Shown here one piece after another: positions 20,684 to 27,369 of a DNA stretch of 27,369 nucleotides. Position numbers and translations under genes: made by a program. The notes beneath the pieces are model-generated. The model was not told the origin of the DNA. It did no database searches and saw only the letters and a program-made list of their open reading frames with translations. This DNA comes from 1-14-0-20-39-34 sp043800545 (GTDB lineage Bacteria > Patescibacteriota > Patescibacteriia > Magasanikbacterales > UBA922), in assembly GCA_043800545.1 (NCBI GenBank), contig JAZDMW010000056.1, positions 1-27,369 on the forward strand, written 5' to 3'. Every line of letters begins with the position of its first letter. Positions within the stretch are counted from its first letter, which is position 1.

Positions 20684-23278
20684 TTAGCGAGAAGCTTCAA
20701 TATCTCCTGTTTCTGCCTTGGTAATTTCACCAAGTTTGGATCGTTCAAGAATTTCCTGATTAACTATATATCTTTCTCTTCCATATTTCAATCTGGAAAG
20801 TTCTTTAATAGCTTCAGCTATTTCTTTATTTCCTCTTTGAGGTGGGTACGTGAGCATGTTAAATGGTTTACTTGCTTCGTTATCTATAAGGAGTTTTGTG
20901 TAGTAAGAAAATGGGGGAGGATTAATAAGGTCATAGGAACCAAAGGTAGGAGCAAATTCCTTCGCAAGTACCTCAGCATCTTCTGGACCAATTCTTCCAA
21001 TACAAAGGGTACCTACATTGCCGAGTACAGCGTCACGAATAGCAGAATCTCCTTTATCACCGACGAGTTGTCCCATATATTGATGGGCAATAGTCAAATC
21101 AAGTCTGTATTTGCGTGCCTCAGAGAGGATTGTAGAAATAGAATCAGTTGTAAAATTTTGGAACTCATCAATATACAAATAAAAATCTTTTCTTTGCTCT
21201 TCTGGAAGTTCAGCACGACCCATGGCAGCCATTTGAAGTTTTGCTACAACAATGAGACCAAGAAGTTTGGAGTTTACTTCACCAGTAGTACCTTTAGCAA
21301 GATTTACCAAAAGAATTTTTTGTTCATCCATGACTTGTCTAAAGTCAAAACCAGATTTTTGTTGTCCCATGATGTTTCTCATCATTTCATTGCCAACGAA
21401 TCTTCCAACTTTAGACACAAGGTAACCAAGCATTTCAGATTTATGAAAATCACTTGTTTTCGCCATTTCTTTTTCCCAGAAAGCGCGAACGACAGGATCA
21501 GTTACTTTCTTAAGATATTCCTTTACAAAATTATCATCAGTAAACATGCGGGGGATATCAATGATTGTACCAGGGTTATTAATATCTGCCATAAGTGTGA
21601 GCATAACATTGCGCATATTGTGTTCAAACATTGGTCCAACCATTTCAGGAGGAAACAGCTTATAAAATATTCCAATCATTTCTTGTACTGCAAAATCTTT
21701 TTGATCCACAGTTTTTGCTTCAAGCATGTTCAAACCAAGAGGTCTCTCCATGTCTGAAGGATTGAAGATAATAACATCGTCAGCTCTATGTGCTGGAATA
21801 TGTTCAAGAATAGCTTCAACCAAATCTCCGTGTGGATCAACCACACAAACACCTTTTCCAGCTTGTATATCTTGTATTGCGAGATTAGAGATAAGGACAG
21901 ATTTTCCAGAACCGGATTTTCCAATCACATAGAGATGTCTTCTTCTATCTGCTTCTTTAATGTGTATTGGGGTGTCTGTACCACGATATTTTACATGACC
22001 CAAGAGAAGTCCTTCCGTAGGTATATTAGATGGTGGAGGAGACTTTCTTCCTCCCATCCAACTAATATTTGAGCTTTCTGTTGAGTGAAGTGGTAAATGC
22101 CAAATAGAAACAAATTCTTCAATATTTAACAGGTTAAAACGTTTTTCTTCAAAAGAACGAAAAATAAATCCATCAAGGAGTTTCTTTTGGTTTTTTGGAA
22201 TAATAGCCTCAAATGAATTTCCGTATTTATAAAAATTAAGATGACTGTATGAATTTATAAGATTTTCCAAATTCATTTGAGCAGATTCTTTTGTTTCAGC
22301 AGAAGATACAATACGGATGGTTACTTCAAGTCCACCTTTGCTAATACGTTCCTCTATTTTTTTGAGTACTTCTTCTTCCATTGCAGAAAGTATATGCTTT
22401 TCTTCAGGTTTTTCTTTTTCAGCATCTGTTTTCGCACTTATTGATCCTTTAACTTCTTTTGCAAACGTGGATGCTGTTTTTTTCAGTGCACTGGAATCAA
22501 GAACTTCATCAAAAGATTCACCTTTGCGAATTCTACTCACAATATTTGCACCAGTTGTTCTCCAATCCTTTGGTGCACTCCGAATAATGTATTGTATTGC
22601 TGCTGAGCCACTTTTGTCTGCACAAATTTTTGAGAGTGAATTCAATATACTTGATAATGAGTCTGAATCTAATTCTTTGTATGTTTTAAATGGAAGAACA
22701 GAATGACTATCTTGTTTAAGATAAGCACCAATGACAGTACCTTTTACAGTAAAAATATTATAATCTGGAATTTCGTCTATTTGAGCATAAGGGAATTGAG
22801 CATTAATTTGTTGCTCAAGAAAGGTTCTCATTTTCTTTGTGGTATCGATATAAAAATAGATAAGACCATGACTTGCTACAATTTCAAAAGAAAAGTAATC
22901 ATCTCGTCCTGTGAACCAATTAAAAAAGCCCTTATTTACTTTGAGGCCAGCAAGAGTAGCCAAGAAACTTTCTGTAATAGCAATTTCTTCTTTTATTTGT
23001 TCCAATCTATCTTCTTGTGCGACTTGTCCACCTTGTCCCTCGGATTTTCTTTCTTTTGGAACAAGAATTTGGAGTACGACTCTATCAAAAGTTCGTTGCT
23101 GTTTGTAGTAGTTTTGCAGTACGATTCGGAGAATACGGAGGACAATAAAAATACCAAGAATAAATACAATTCCAGCTATAACAAGAAAAAAAGCCGTATC
23201 GGAAAAAAGGCTGTTTGTGTAGGATGTGCTTTCGTAGGAAATATCATTTCCAAAAAGCGCAGCAGAAAATAAAAACAT
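20684..23278 (-). CDS. VirD4/TraG-like type IV secretion ATPase
   Basis: The protein has 864 residues. An N-terminal transmembrane segment lies at about residues 29-50. A long middle region contains coiled segments (RLEQIKEEIAITESFL). The ATPase domain starts near HLYVIGKSGSGKSVLIS, with Walker A Lys459. ICVVDPHGDLVEAIL-like sequence follows. Walker B is YLYIDEFQNF, with Asp704-Glu705. SEARKYRLDLTIAHQYMGQL, just after it, is typical of VirD4/TraG/HerA-type DNA-translocating ATPases. The usual role is to pump DNA or protein through a membrane channel. No relaxase, VirB4, VirB6 or pilin gene is in the window, so a conjugative element is not shown. Such stand-alone ATPases are common in CPR genomes. 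It is preceded 2 bp upstream by a small acidic protein. Confidence 0.9.
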   Translation of the reverse strand: MFLFSAALFGNDISYESTSYTNSLFSDTAFFLVIAGIVFILGIFIVLRILRIVLQNYYKQQRTFDRVVLQILVPKERKSEGQGGQVAQEDRLEQIKEEIAITESFLATLAGLKVNKGFFNWFTGRDDYFSFEIVASHGLIYFYIDTTKKMRTFLEQQINAQFPYAQIDEIPDYNIFTVKGTVIGAYLKQDSHSVLPFKTYKELDSDSLSSILNSLSKICADKSGSAAIQYIIRSAPKDWRTTGANIVSRIRKGESFDEVLDSSALKKTASTFAKEVKGSISAKTDAEKEKPEEKHILSAMEEEVLKKIEERISKGGLEVTIRIVSSAETKESAQMNLENLINSYSHLNFYKYGNSFEAIIPKNQKKLLDGFIFRSFEEKRFNLLNIEEFVSIWHLPLHSTESSNISWMGGRKSPPPSNIPTEGLLLGHVKYRGTDTPIHIKEADRRRHLYVIGKSGSGKSVLISNLAIQDIQAGKGVCVVDPHGDLVEAILEHIPAHRADDVIIFNPSDMERPLGLNMLEAKTVDQKDFAVQEMIGIFYKLFPPEMVGPMFEHNMRNVMLTLMADINNPGTIIDIPRMFTDDNFVKEYLKKVTDPVVRAFWEKEMAKTSDFHKSEMLGYLVSKVGRFVGNEMMRNIMGQQKSGFDFRQVMDEQKILLVNLAKGTTGEVNSKLLGLIVVAKLQMAAMGRAELPEEQRKDFYLYIDEFQNFTTDSISTILSEARKYRLDLTIAHQYMGQLVGDKGDSAIRDAVLGNVGTLCIGRIGPEDAEVLAKEFAPTFGSYDLINPPPFSYYTKLLIDNEASKPFNMLTYPPQRGNKEIAEAIKELSRLKYGRERYIVNQEILERSKLGEITKAETGDIEASR

Positions 23279-23280
23279 AG

Positions 23281-23838
23281 TTAGGAATAGAGTTTTTCAA
23301 ATTCATGGAGGCGTCTAAGATTCATAATTTTATCTGCTTTTATCTTTGCTTCCTGACGTAAATACAGTTTGTTAATTCCTGGGAGGAGACGAAGCCAATC
23401 AAAAAGAAGTTGGAATATTTTTTTCATTTTCACTTTTGTTTTTTTCATTTGTACACGAAGCTCAAGTGCAACTTCTTCACCTTTCATTTTAAATTGTTGT
23501 TGTTCAACCACACTGAGTTCTTTGAATGCATCTGCTAATCCTTCTTCCATAATTTGTTCAATCTGTTTGGTAATTTCATCTCGTACTTGAGGGATTTTTG
23601 AGTTTTTTACCTTCTGGGGTATGCTCAAAGATTTTTTTACTTCATCAAGAGTGGAATCAATGGATTCCATTTGTTGATCTTGTTCTGGGTTTTCTTTATA
23701 ACCAAAATCTGCTTGTTCAAAAGAAGTATCAAATGAAGGGGATTGTTGTTCAGGTGATGAAAAAGAATTCTGTTCTTGAACATGAAAAATTTCATCATCT
23801 GGATTTATTGTTTTTTTATCCAAATCACTATCTGGCAT
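23281..23838 (-). CDS. hypothetical protein leading the VirD4-like operon
   Basis: The protein has 185 residues. Residues 1-70 are acidic, rich in Gln, Ser and Glu, and probably disordered. From about residue 80 it is helical and charged (VRDEITKQIEQIMEEGLADAF, LSVVEQQQFKMKGEEVALEL). A basic segment, VQMKKTKVKMKKIFQLL, and a short amphipathic stretch, LFDWLRLLPGINKLYL, follow. I recognise no named domain. The stop is only 2 bp from the start of the VirD4-like gene, so translation is probably coupled and the protein may be a partner or cytosolic adaptor of that ATPase. An extended -10 (TGGTATAAT) lies upstream. Confidence 0.75.
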   Translation of the reverse strand: MPDSDLDKKTINPDDEIFHVQEQNSFSSPEQQSPSFDTSFEQADFGYKENPEQDQQMESIDSTLDEVKKSLSIPQKVKNSKIPQVRDEITKQIEQIMEEGLADAFKELSVVEQQQFKMKGEEVALELRVQMKKTKVKMKKIFQLLFDWLRLLPGINKLYLRQEAKIKADKIMNLRRLHEFEKLYS

Positions 23839-23863
23839 ATTTTGATAATTAAAGGTTACATAT

Positions 23864-23872
23864 ATTATACCA
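23864..23872 (-). promoter_or_regulatory. extended -10 promoter of the VirD4-like operon
   Basis: On the minus strand TGGTATAAT preceded by a run of nine T. Predicted start near 23857, 18 nt before the ATG. No -35 consensus. Confidence 0.5.
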
Positions 23873-23925
23873 AAAAAAAAGAATACATACCATTATTTCA
23901 CTAAAAAAAGTGTATATATGTATTA

Positions 23926-23954
23926 TTGACATTTTTCATTTTTTTTGGTACTGT
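23926..23954 (+). promoter_or_regulatory. promoter of the 50-residue membrane protein
   Basis: TTGACA (23926-23931), a 17-bp spacer, TACTGT (23949-23954) preceded by TGG. Divergent from the VirD4-like operon promoter, with 54 bp between the two -10 elements. Confidence 0.5.
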
Positions 23955-23982
23955 AAAAGTACACTTCCACGGGAGATAAACC

Positions 23983-24135
23983 ATGGGTCAAATCATTGCT
24001 GGTATCCTCCTTTTGGGCTTCTTTTTCCTCATGGAAGGGTTGAAGCTGGTCCTCGGCGTCCTTTGCTTTCTCGGGCTTTGGATTTTAATTGTACTTGGGG
24101 CCAACCTTTTGGACAATTTTACCGCAAAGAGGTAA
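23983..24135 (+). CDS. 50-residue membrane protein
   Basis: This small gene reads MGQIIAGILLLGFFFLMEGL and continues to LLDNFTAKR. GGGAGA (23971-23976) lies 6 nt before the ATG. Two hydrophobic stretches (about 4-17 and 22-40) are split by the polar EGLK, so either one long kinked helix or a helical hairpin is possible. It has an upstream promoter and a GC-rich terminator after the stop, so it is a complete single-gene unit. Codons are richer in G and C than in the neighbouring operon. No family is recognised; small hydrophobic proteins of this kind include toxins, regulators and assembly factors, and none can be preferred here. Confidence 0.6.
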   Translation: MGQIIAGILLLGFFFLMEGLKLVLGVLCFLGLWILIVLGANLLDNFTAKR

Positions 24136-24159
24136 AACCCCTTTGTGCCTTCCCACCCA

Positions 24160-24195
24160 ACCCTGTATGCCCCACATGCAGGGTCGGTCTTTTTT
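24160..24195 (+). terminator. terminator after the 50-residue membrane protein
   Basis: ACCCTGTATG (24160-24169), loop CCCCA, CATGCAGGGT (24175-24184), one T.G pair, then a short spacer and T6. Confidence 0.8.
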
Positions 24196-24246
24196 GACGA
24201 TATTCGTAGAATTTTGTATATTAGTATATATTCATTAAATATATTT

Positions 24247-24687
24247 ATGAAAAAATATTTATTCCTCCTTTTTTTGACTCTCATGTTCACTGGTTGTGGT
24301 ACTTTGCCAGTACAAAATACGAACACAGAAGAAAGTAGAGCAACAGCAGAAGATTATGAAGGTATATGGATTCGTGAAGCATCGTATGTAAATGGTACAG
24401 ATAGTAATGCAGTACCAGCAACATTGGTTATGAAAAAAGATTCATATATTTCTTCTACAAGGGCATGTACAGTAGAAGGACCCTTGGATATGACTGACAC
24501 AAGCATGACTATGAATATATCAACACATAATTGTGCTGGATATTCTCCAATAGCGATTACATATACCTATTCACTTTCTGAAGATAAAAATACCTTTACT
24601 TTTGAGACCGTATACGGTGGTGTAGAGATAAAAGAAGTATATAATAGGGGAGATGAGGAGGATTTAGAGGTAACCCTTGAAGAATAA
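24247..24687 (+). CDS. small lipoprotein, unknown function
   Basis: The protein has 146 residues from the ATG at 24247, chosen because the signal peptide starts there (MKKYLFLLFLTLMFTGC). An upstream in-frame ATG at 24145 lies within the preceding terminator region. The lipobox is FTGC with Cys17. The mature protein starts with a Thr/Glu-rich linker and then a compact beta-type domain: EDYEGIWIREASYVNG, VPATLVMKKDSYISSTRACTVEGPL, YTYSLSEDKNTFTFETVYGG. Alternating strands of this sort suggest a small beta barrel of lipocalin-like type, which is inference. It contains two further cysteines (RACTVE, HNCAGY) that could pair. Composition is AT-rich like the housekeeping genes. Probably monocistronic. 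Confidence 0.72.
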   Translation: MKKYLFLLFLTLMFTGCGTLPVQNTNTEESRATAEDYEGIWIREASYVNGTDSNAVPATLVMKKDSYISSTRACTVEGPLDMTDTSMTMNISTHNCAGYSPIAITYTYSLSEDKNTFTFETVYGGVEIKEVYNRGDEEDLEVTLEE

Positions 24688-24706
24688 TACAAAACACAGA
24701 AAAATC

Positions 24707-24735
24707 AAAAACAGGCTTGACAAAGTCTGTTTTTT
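24707..24735 (+). terminator. terminator after the lipoprotein, containing the next -35
   Basis: AACAGGCTT (24710-24718), loop GACA, AAGTCTGTT (24723-24731), with one G.T pair, then T-run. The TTGACA of the following promoter spans the loop (24717-24722). Confidence 0.75.
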
Positions 24736-24745
24736 GTGCTATTGT
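24717..24745 (+). promoter_or_regulatory. promoter of the sigma-like/unknown gene pair
   Basis: TTGACA (24717-24722), a 17-bp spacer, TATTGT (24740-24745) preceded by TGC. The -35 is inside the upstream terminator hairpin. Confidence 0.5.
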
Positions 24746-24777
24746 ACAGTATTCTTTTTCAGGGGGAGGAAAGAAAG

Positions 24778-25128
24778 ATGAAGCTCGTCATGTCTGGCGA
24801 CATGGATGATTTCCTCGCAGAGGAACAGGATCCTGACGTCTTTGAGTTGCGTGAGGCCGTGCAAATTGCCATCAATAAACTCAGCGAACCACCACTCAGT
24901 AAACTAATTTTCCGGTATCTGGTTAAGGGATATTTCTTTGAGGGTTTGACCCTCGAAGAAATACATAAATGGTATTACCAACCACTAGGGGAATTTCCAA
25001 TGTCTAGTGTTAGCGCTGACCTTGAAACTTCCCTTTTCTTGCTTCGTGAGATGTACATTCCACTCACTCGGATCGTTCGGGGACAGTATTCCTGGGGACG
25101 ACATGTCCTGATGAAGGACTTTCTGTGA
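24778..25128 (+). CDS. small protein resembling sigma-70 region 4
   Basis: The protein has 116 residues from the ATG at 24778; a GGGGGAGGA SD precedes it and the frame upstream is an extension without support. The N-terminus is acidic (DMDDFLAEEQDPDVFEL). Residues about 22-80 follow the layout of sigma-70 region 4: LREAVQIAINKLSEPP, then LIFRYLVKGYFFEGLTLEEI, then SSVSADLETSLFLLREM. The pieces RYL..GLTLEEI and VS..L...L..LRE are typical of its helix-turn-helix. An insertion around HKWYYQPLGEFP separates the helices, so the DNA-recognition helix is unusual. No region 2 is present. It may be a partial sigma-like or HTH regulator, or unrelated. A second gene begins 38 bp after its stop. Confidence 0.6.
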   Translation: MKLVMSGDMDDFLAEEQDPDVFELREAVQIAINKLSEPPLSKLIFRYLVKGYFFEGLTLEEIHKWYYQPLGEFPMSSVSADLETSLFLLREMYIPLTRIVRGQYSWGRHVLMKDFL

Positions 25129-25166
25129 AACCAACGGGCAATTTGCCCACAACAAGGAGAGCGTCA

Positions 25167-25481
25167 ATGGCAGAGGTTCGAACGGTTGAGATTCGGCTTG
25201 CCAAGCGAGAAGAAGTCACGGAAGTTGCCCCGCAGGGGGTCTTCAAGAGACTCTTCGGCATGAAGCCCAAGACCCTGGTCAAGATCGTCGAGCGTGAAGC
25301 ACCCGTCACCATCGAGGCTGAGGTGGAGACGGTGGGCAATGGTGACGTTGTCACCTTGCGGATGACCGAGGCGGAGGCCACCAAGGCGGGGATTATGCAC
25401 CTCGTGCATGGTCTGGCCCTTCCCGCTCTCGAGCGGTCCCTCCTGCTCGAGGTTCCTCACACCTCCATTCGTCTCGTCTGA
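25167..25481 (+). CDS. unknown GC-rich gene following the sigma-like gene
   Basis: The protein has 104 residues from the ATG at 25167, chosen because AAGGAG lies 7 nt upstream. A GTG overlapping the preceding stop (25125) would add 14 residues without SD support. No family is recognised. The sequence is charged and valine-rich: EVRTVEIRLAKREEVTEV, then VFKRLFGMKPKTLVKIVERE, VTIEAEVETVGNGDVVTLRM and TEAEATKAGIMHLVHGLAL. It looks like a small soluble alpha/beta protein. GC content, roughly 60% by eye, is the highest of any gene in the window and contrasts strongly with the flanks, suggesting recent transfer. It is closed by a 9-bp GC hairpin and then a T-run terminator. Confidence 0.6.
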   Translation: MAEVRTVEIRLAKREEVTEVAPQGVFKRLFGMKPKTLVKIVEREAPVTIEAEVETVGNGDVVTLRMTEAEATKAGIMHLVHGLALPALERSLLLEVPHTSIRLV

Positions 25482-25487
25482 TCACCC

Positions 25488-25512
25488 GGAGCCAGCACCC
25501 CACGCTGGCTCC
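25488..25512 (+). repeat. 9-bp inverted repeat after the unknown gene
   Basis: GGAGCCAGC (25488-25496) pairs with GCTGGCTCC (25504-25512), loop of 7. No T-run follows, so it may stabilise the 3' end or mark the cassette edge. Confidence 0.55.
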
Positions 25513-25529
25513 ACAATACATTTGTAAAC

Positions 25530-25562
25530 AAAAACACTCCCTTGTTAGAAAGTGTTTTTTTA
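25530..25562. terminator. bidirectional terminator between converging genes
   Basis: AAAAACACT (25530-25538) pairs with AGTGTTTTT (25551-25559) across a 12-nt loop. T-rich tracts follow on both strands. Confidence 0.7.
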
Positions 25563-25575
25563 TTTTTATTGGTTG

Positions 25576-25926
25576 TTATATTTTTTCTTGAATTTTTTGT
25601 ATGAGGTCTTGTGCATCTGTGTATTCAATGAAAGTGTTGGATATTTCTTTGAGAGACCGTGAAATAATTGTTCCTTGTTTATATACACAAATTATTTTTT
25701 TCCCAAAATTGTTTGCCCAACCGAGTTCAATGCCAAGTCCTGTTGATGCTGTAGATACTTCAGCGATGAAAAGATCACAGGTTTGTATACTTTCTTTTGT
25801 ATTTTTTCTTTCTGTATCATGAGGAAAAATAATTTTGTGGAGCGTATGAATTGGACTTTCCTTTAGCGGAGTATACAGTTCTTCTTCATAATTGGATTTG
25901 TTTGCATGACCAATGTATATTCTCAT
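25576..25926 (-). CDS. nucleoside 2-deoxyribosyltransferase-like protein
   Basis: The protein has 116 residues. It starts MRIYIGHANKSNYEEELY and contains the superfamily core DLFIAEVSTASTGLGIELGWA (given here in part as CDLFIAEVS and GLGIELGWA). The acidic residue after IxEVS and the catalytic-type Glu in GIELGWA match 2'-deoxyribosyltransferases and the related deoxynucleoside 5'-monophosphate N-glycosidases (DNPH1/RCL type). These break or exchange the N-glycosidic bond in nucleotide salvage or clean-up. The next strand is KKIICVYKQG, also typical. The start ATG overlaps the cysS stop by four bases (25923-25926), so translation is coupled. Whether it is transferase or hydrolase cannot be decided from sequence. 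Confidence 0.8.
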   Translation of the reverse strand: MRIYIGHANKSNYEEELYTPLKESPIHTLHKIIFPHDTERKNTKESIQTCDLFIAEVSTASTGLGIELGWANNFGKKIICVYKQGTIISRSLKEISNTFIEYTDAQDLIQKIQEKI

Positions 25927-27314
25927 AATAACACTATTTTTTGTCCTTCACTCGTATCCTCAACCGTGAATCCAAGTTTTTGTATTTCATCACGAAGTGT
26001 ATCGCTTTTTGCCCAATCTTTATTTTCTCTCGCTGTTTTTCTCTCATCAAGCAGTGTTTGTACTTCATCTGGAATTATGATTTCTGTTTTTTCTGGTTCA
26101 TGGAGATTGAGTCCAAGAATTTTATCGAAATCAATAGCCATATCCAGATCAATTGTTTTTTCTTTGAGTCCAGTCCAGAGTATTGCGAGGGCTTCTGGAG
26201 TGTTTAGATCATCATTTATTGCTTCATGAAATTTTTCTTTGAGCAATGGATTGGTATTAGAACTTTTTTCTAAATGAGAAACAATATTTTTTAAATTGGT
26301 ATATCCATTTTGTGCAGCTTCCATTGCTTCCCAGGTAAAGTTCATTTGTTTTCTGTAATGACCTTGAAGAAGGAAATAACGATAGGCTAGAGGATCGAAT
26401 CCTTTTCCTTTGAGTTCACGAAGAGTAATGAAGCTCTCACCAGACTTTGCCATTTTTTGATCCTTCAAAAGGAGGTGTTCATTATGCATCCAAACATTTA
26501 CCCATGGTTTTTCTCCTGTGACGGCTTCACTTTGTGCAATTTCATTTGGATGATGAACAGTTTTGTGATCAATACCACCACAGTGGATATCGAAATGAGT
26601 GCCAAGGTATTTCATACTCATGGCAGAACATTCAATATGCCAACCAGGAAATCCTTTTCTTCCTGCTTGTCCAGCAAGAGAATTAAAAGGGGAGTCCCAT
26701 TCCATTTGTCTTTTTTCGTCTTCTTTAGAAAATTTCCACAAAGCAAAATCATGAGGATTCTTTTTTTGTCCCATTTCTACGCGTGCACCAGCTTGGAGTT
26801 CTTGTTTGTCCAAATCTGCGAGCTTGCCATAGTCATCTATTTTTGTCGTATCAAAATATATTCCTTCAGAAGTTTCGTAGGTAAATCCTTTTTCTATGAG
26901 TTTGTCTATCATTTCAATTTGTTCTGGAATATGATCGGTTGCACGTGCCCAGATACTTGGTTCTAATATATTGAGTTCAAGAATATCTTCTTTGAATGTC
27001 TCTTCATAAAATTTTGCAATTTCCCATGCTGTTTTTCCTTCTCTTCGTGCACCTTTTTCCATTTTGTCTTCTCCTTCGTCAGCATCATCAGTCAAATGTC
27101 CCACATCAGTAATATTCATGACATGCTTCACTTTGTACTCATTATATTTAAGCACACGCTTTAAAATATCTGCAAAAAGAAAAGCACGAAGATTTCCAAT
27201 GTGTGCATAGTGATATACGGTTGGTCCACAGGTGTACATCTTAACTTCTCCTTTTGTGAGAGGGGTAAATTCTTCTTTTGTTTTGGTGAGTGAATTGTAC
27301 AGTTGTAATATCAT
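25923..27314 (-). CDS. cysS: cysteinyl-tRNA synthetase
   Basis: This class I synthetase attaches cysteine to tRNA-Cys. It has 463 residues, a normal length, and is complete. The N-terminus reads LQLYNSLTKTKEEF, then MYTCGPTVYHYAHIGNLRAF with the zinc-ligand Cys and the HIGH motif as HIGN. GWHIECSAMSMKYLG supplies further zinc ligands. The second zinc/His region is DIHCGGIDHKTVHHPNEIAQSE. The KMSKS loop is KMAKSGES. The C-terminal domain has DDLNTPEALAILW, and the end reads DTLRDEIQKLGFTVEDTSEG, both standard for CysRS. The start is the ATG at 27314, in an AT-rich context without clear SD. It leads a two-gene unit with the deoxyribosyltransferase-like gene. Confidence 0.96.
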   Translation of the reverse strand: MILQLYNSLTKTKEEFTPLTKGEVKMYTCGPTVYHYAHIGNLRAFLFADILKRVLKYNEYKVKHVMNITDVGHLTDDADEGEDKMEKGARREGKTAWEIAKFYEETFKEDILELNILEPSIWARATDHIPEQIEMIDKLIEKGFTYETSEGIYFDTTKIDDYGKLADLDKQELQAGARVEMGQKKNPHDFALWKFSKEDEKRQMEWDSPFNSLAGQAGRKGFPGWHIECSAMSMKYLGTHFDIHCGGIDHKTVHHPNEIAQSEAVTGEKPWVNVWMHNEHLLLKDQKMAKSGESFITLRELKGKGFDPLAYRYFLLQGHYRKQMNFTWEAMEAAQNGYTNLKNIVSHLEKSSNTNPLLKEKFHEAINDDLNTPEALAILWTGLKEKTIDLDMAIDFDKILGLNLHEPEKTEIIIPDEVQTLLDERKTARENKDWAKSDTLRDEIQKLGFTVEDTSEGQKIVLL

Positions 27315-27369
27315 ATATTTTTATGAGAGTATCATATCTTGCATTTTAGCGGATTTTATTATTCCTGGC
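27315..27369. other. upstream region of cysS at the window edge
   Basis: AT-rich. A minus-strand TATGAT (complement of 27331-27336) could be the cysS -10, without a good -35. Nothing else is seen. Confidence 0.25.

Noticed and set aside
1..27369. CRISPR array or phage region
   Set aside because: No regularly spaced repeats, cas genes or phage structural genes were seen.

Overview
The window looks like a chromosomal segment of a Candidate Phyla Radiation (Patescibacteria) bacterium. The evidence is its AT-rich housekeeping genes with short intergenic gaps, reduced proteins (a MurF without its N-terminal domain), and an operon with a VirD4-like ATPase and low-complexity partner proteins. It also carries a membrane-anchored Clp-type ATPase and a lone PilT, and many genes lack a Shine-Dalgarno (SD) site. 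TGA is used as stop, so the Gracilibacteria/Absconditabacteria code does not apply. An ABY1-type lineage (Magasanikbacteria/Uhrbacteria-like) is possible, but that is a guess from gene style only.

Layout. 1-938 (+): end of a GT4 glycosyltransferase, then a YtxH-like protein. 1049-6066 (+): pilT, a class B penicillin-binding protein (ftsI-like), murF and an APH-fold kinase. 6107-6904 (+): a self-contained cassette for a cysteine-containing repeat lipoprotein. 6933-8754 (+): mraZ-rsmH-ftsL-like, overlapping ATGA starts, with MraZ boxes at the promoter. 8756-13016 (+): small membrane protein, ClpC-like ATPase, WecA/MraY-family transferase. 13013-13464 (+): rplU behind a structured leader. 13482-14523: GC-richer, almost gene-free island with a minus-strand transcript (secreted small protein, twin hairpins, long hairpin, terminator) and a plus-strand structured RNA candidate of about 300 nt. 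14509-16875 (-): recR, ybaB and a frameshifted dnaB. 16991-19121 (+): methyltransferase and GT4. 19118-23838 (-): four-gene VirD4-like operon. 23926-25512 (+): cassettes for a 50-residue membrane protein, a lipoprotein, a sigma-region-4-like protein and an unknown partner. 25576-27314 (-): a nucleoside deoxyribosyltransferase-like protein overlapping cysS.

The housekeeping part covers peptidoglycan synthesis and division (FtsI, MurF, MraZ, RsmH, FtsL, lipid-linked sugar transferase), replication and repair (DnaB, YbaB, RecR), translation (L21, CysRS) and surface functions (PilT, GT4s, VirD4-like ATPase). Several intergenic cassettes differ visibly in composition. They have higher GC and clear SD sites, each under its own -35/-10 promoter and most closed by their own terminator. 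I regard these, above all the 13.5-14.5 kb island, as the most likely undescribed content. No tRNA, rRNA, CRISPR array, insertion sequence or integrase was seen.
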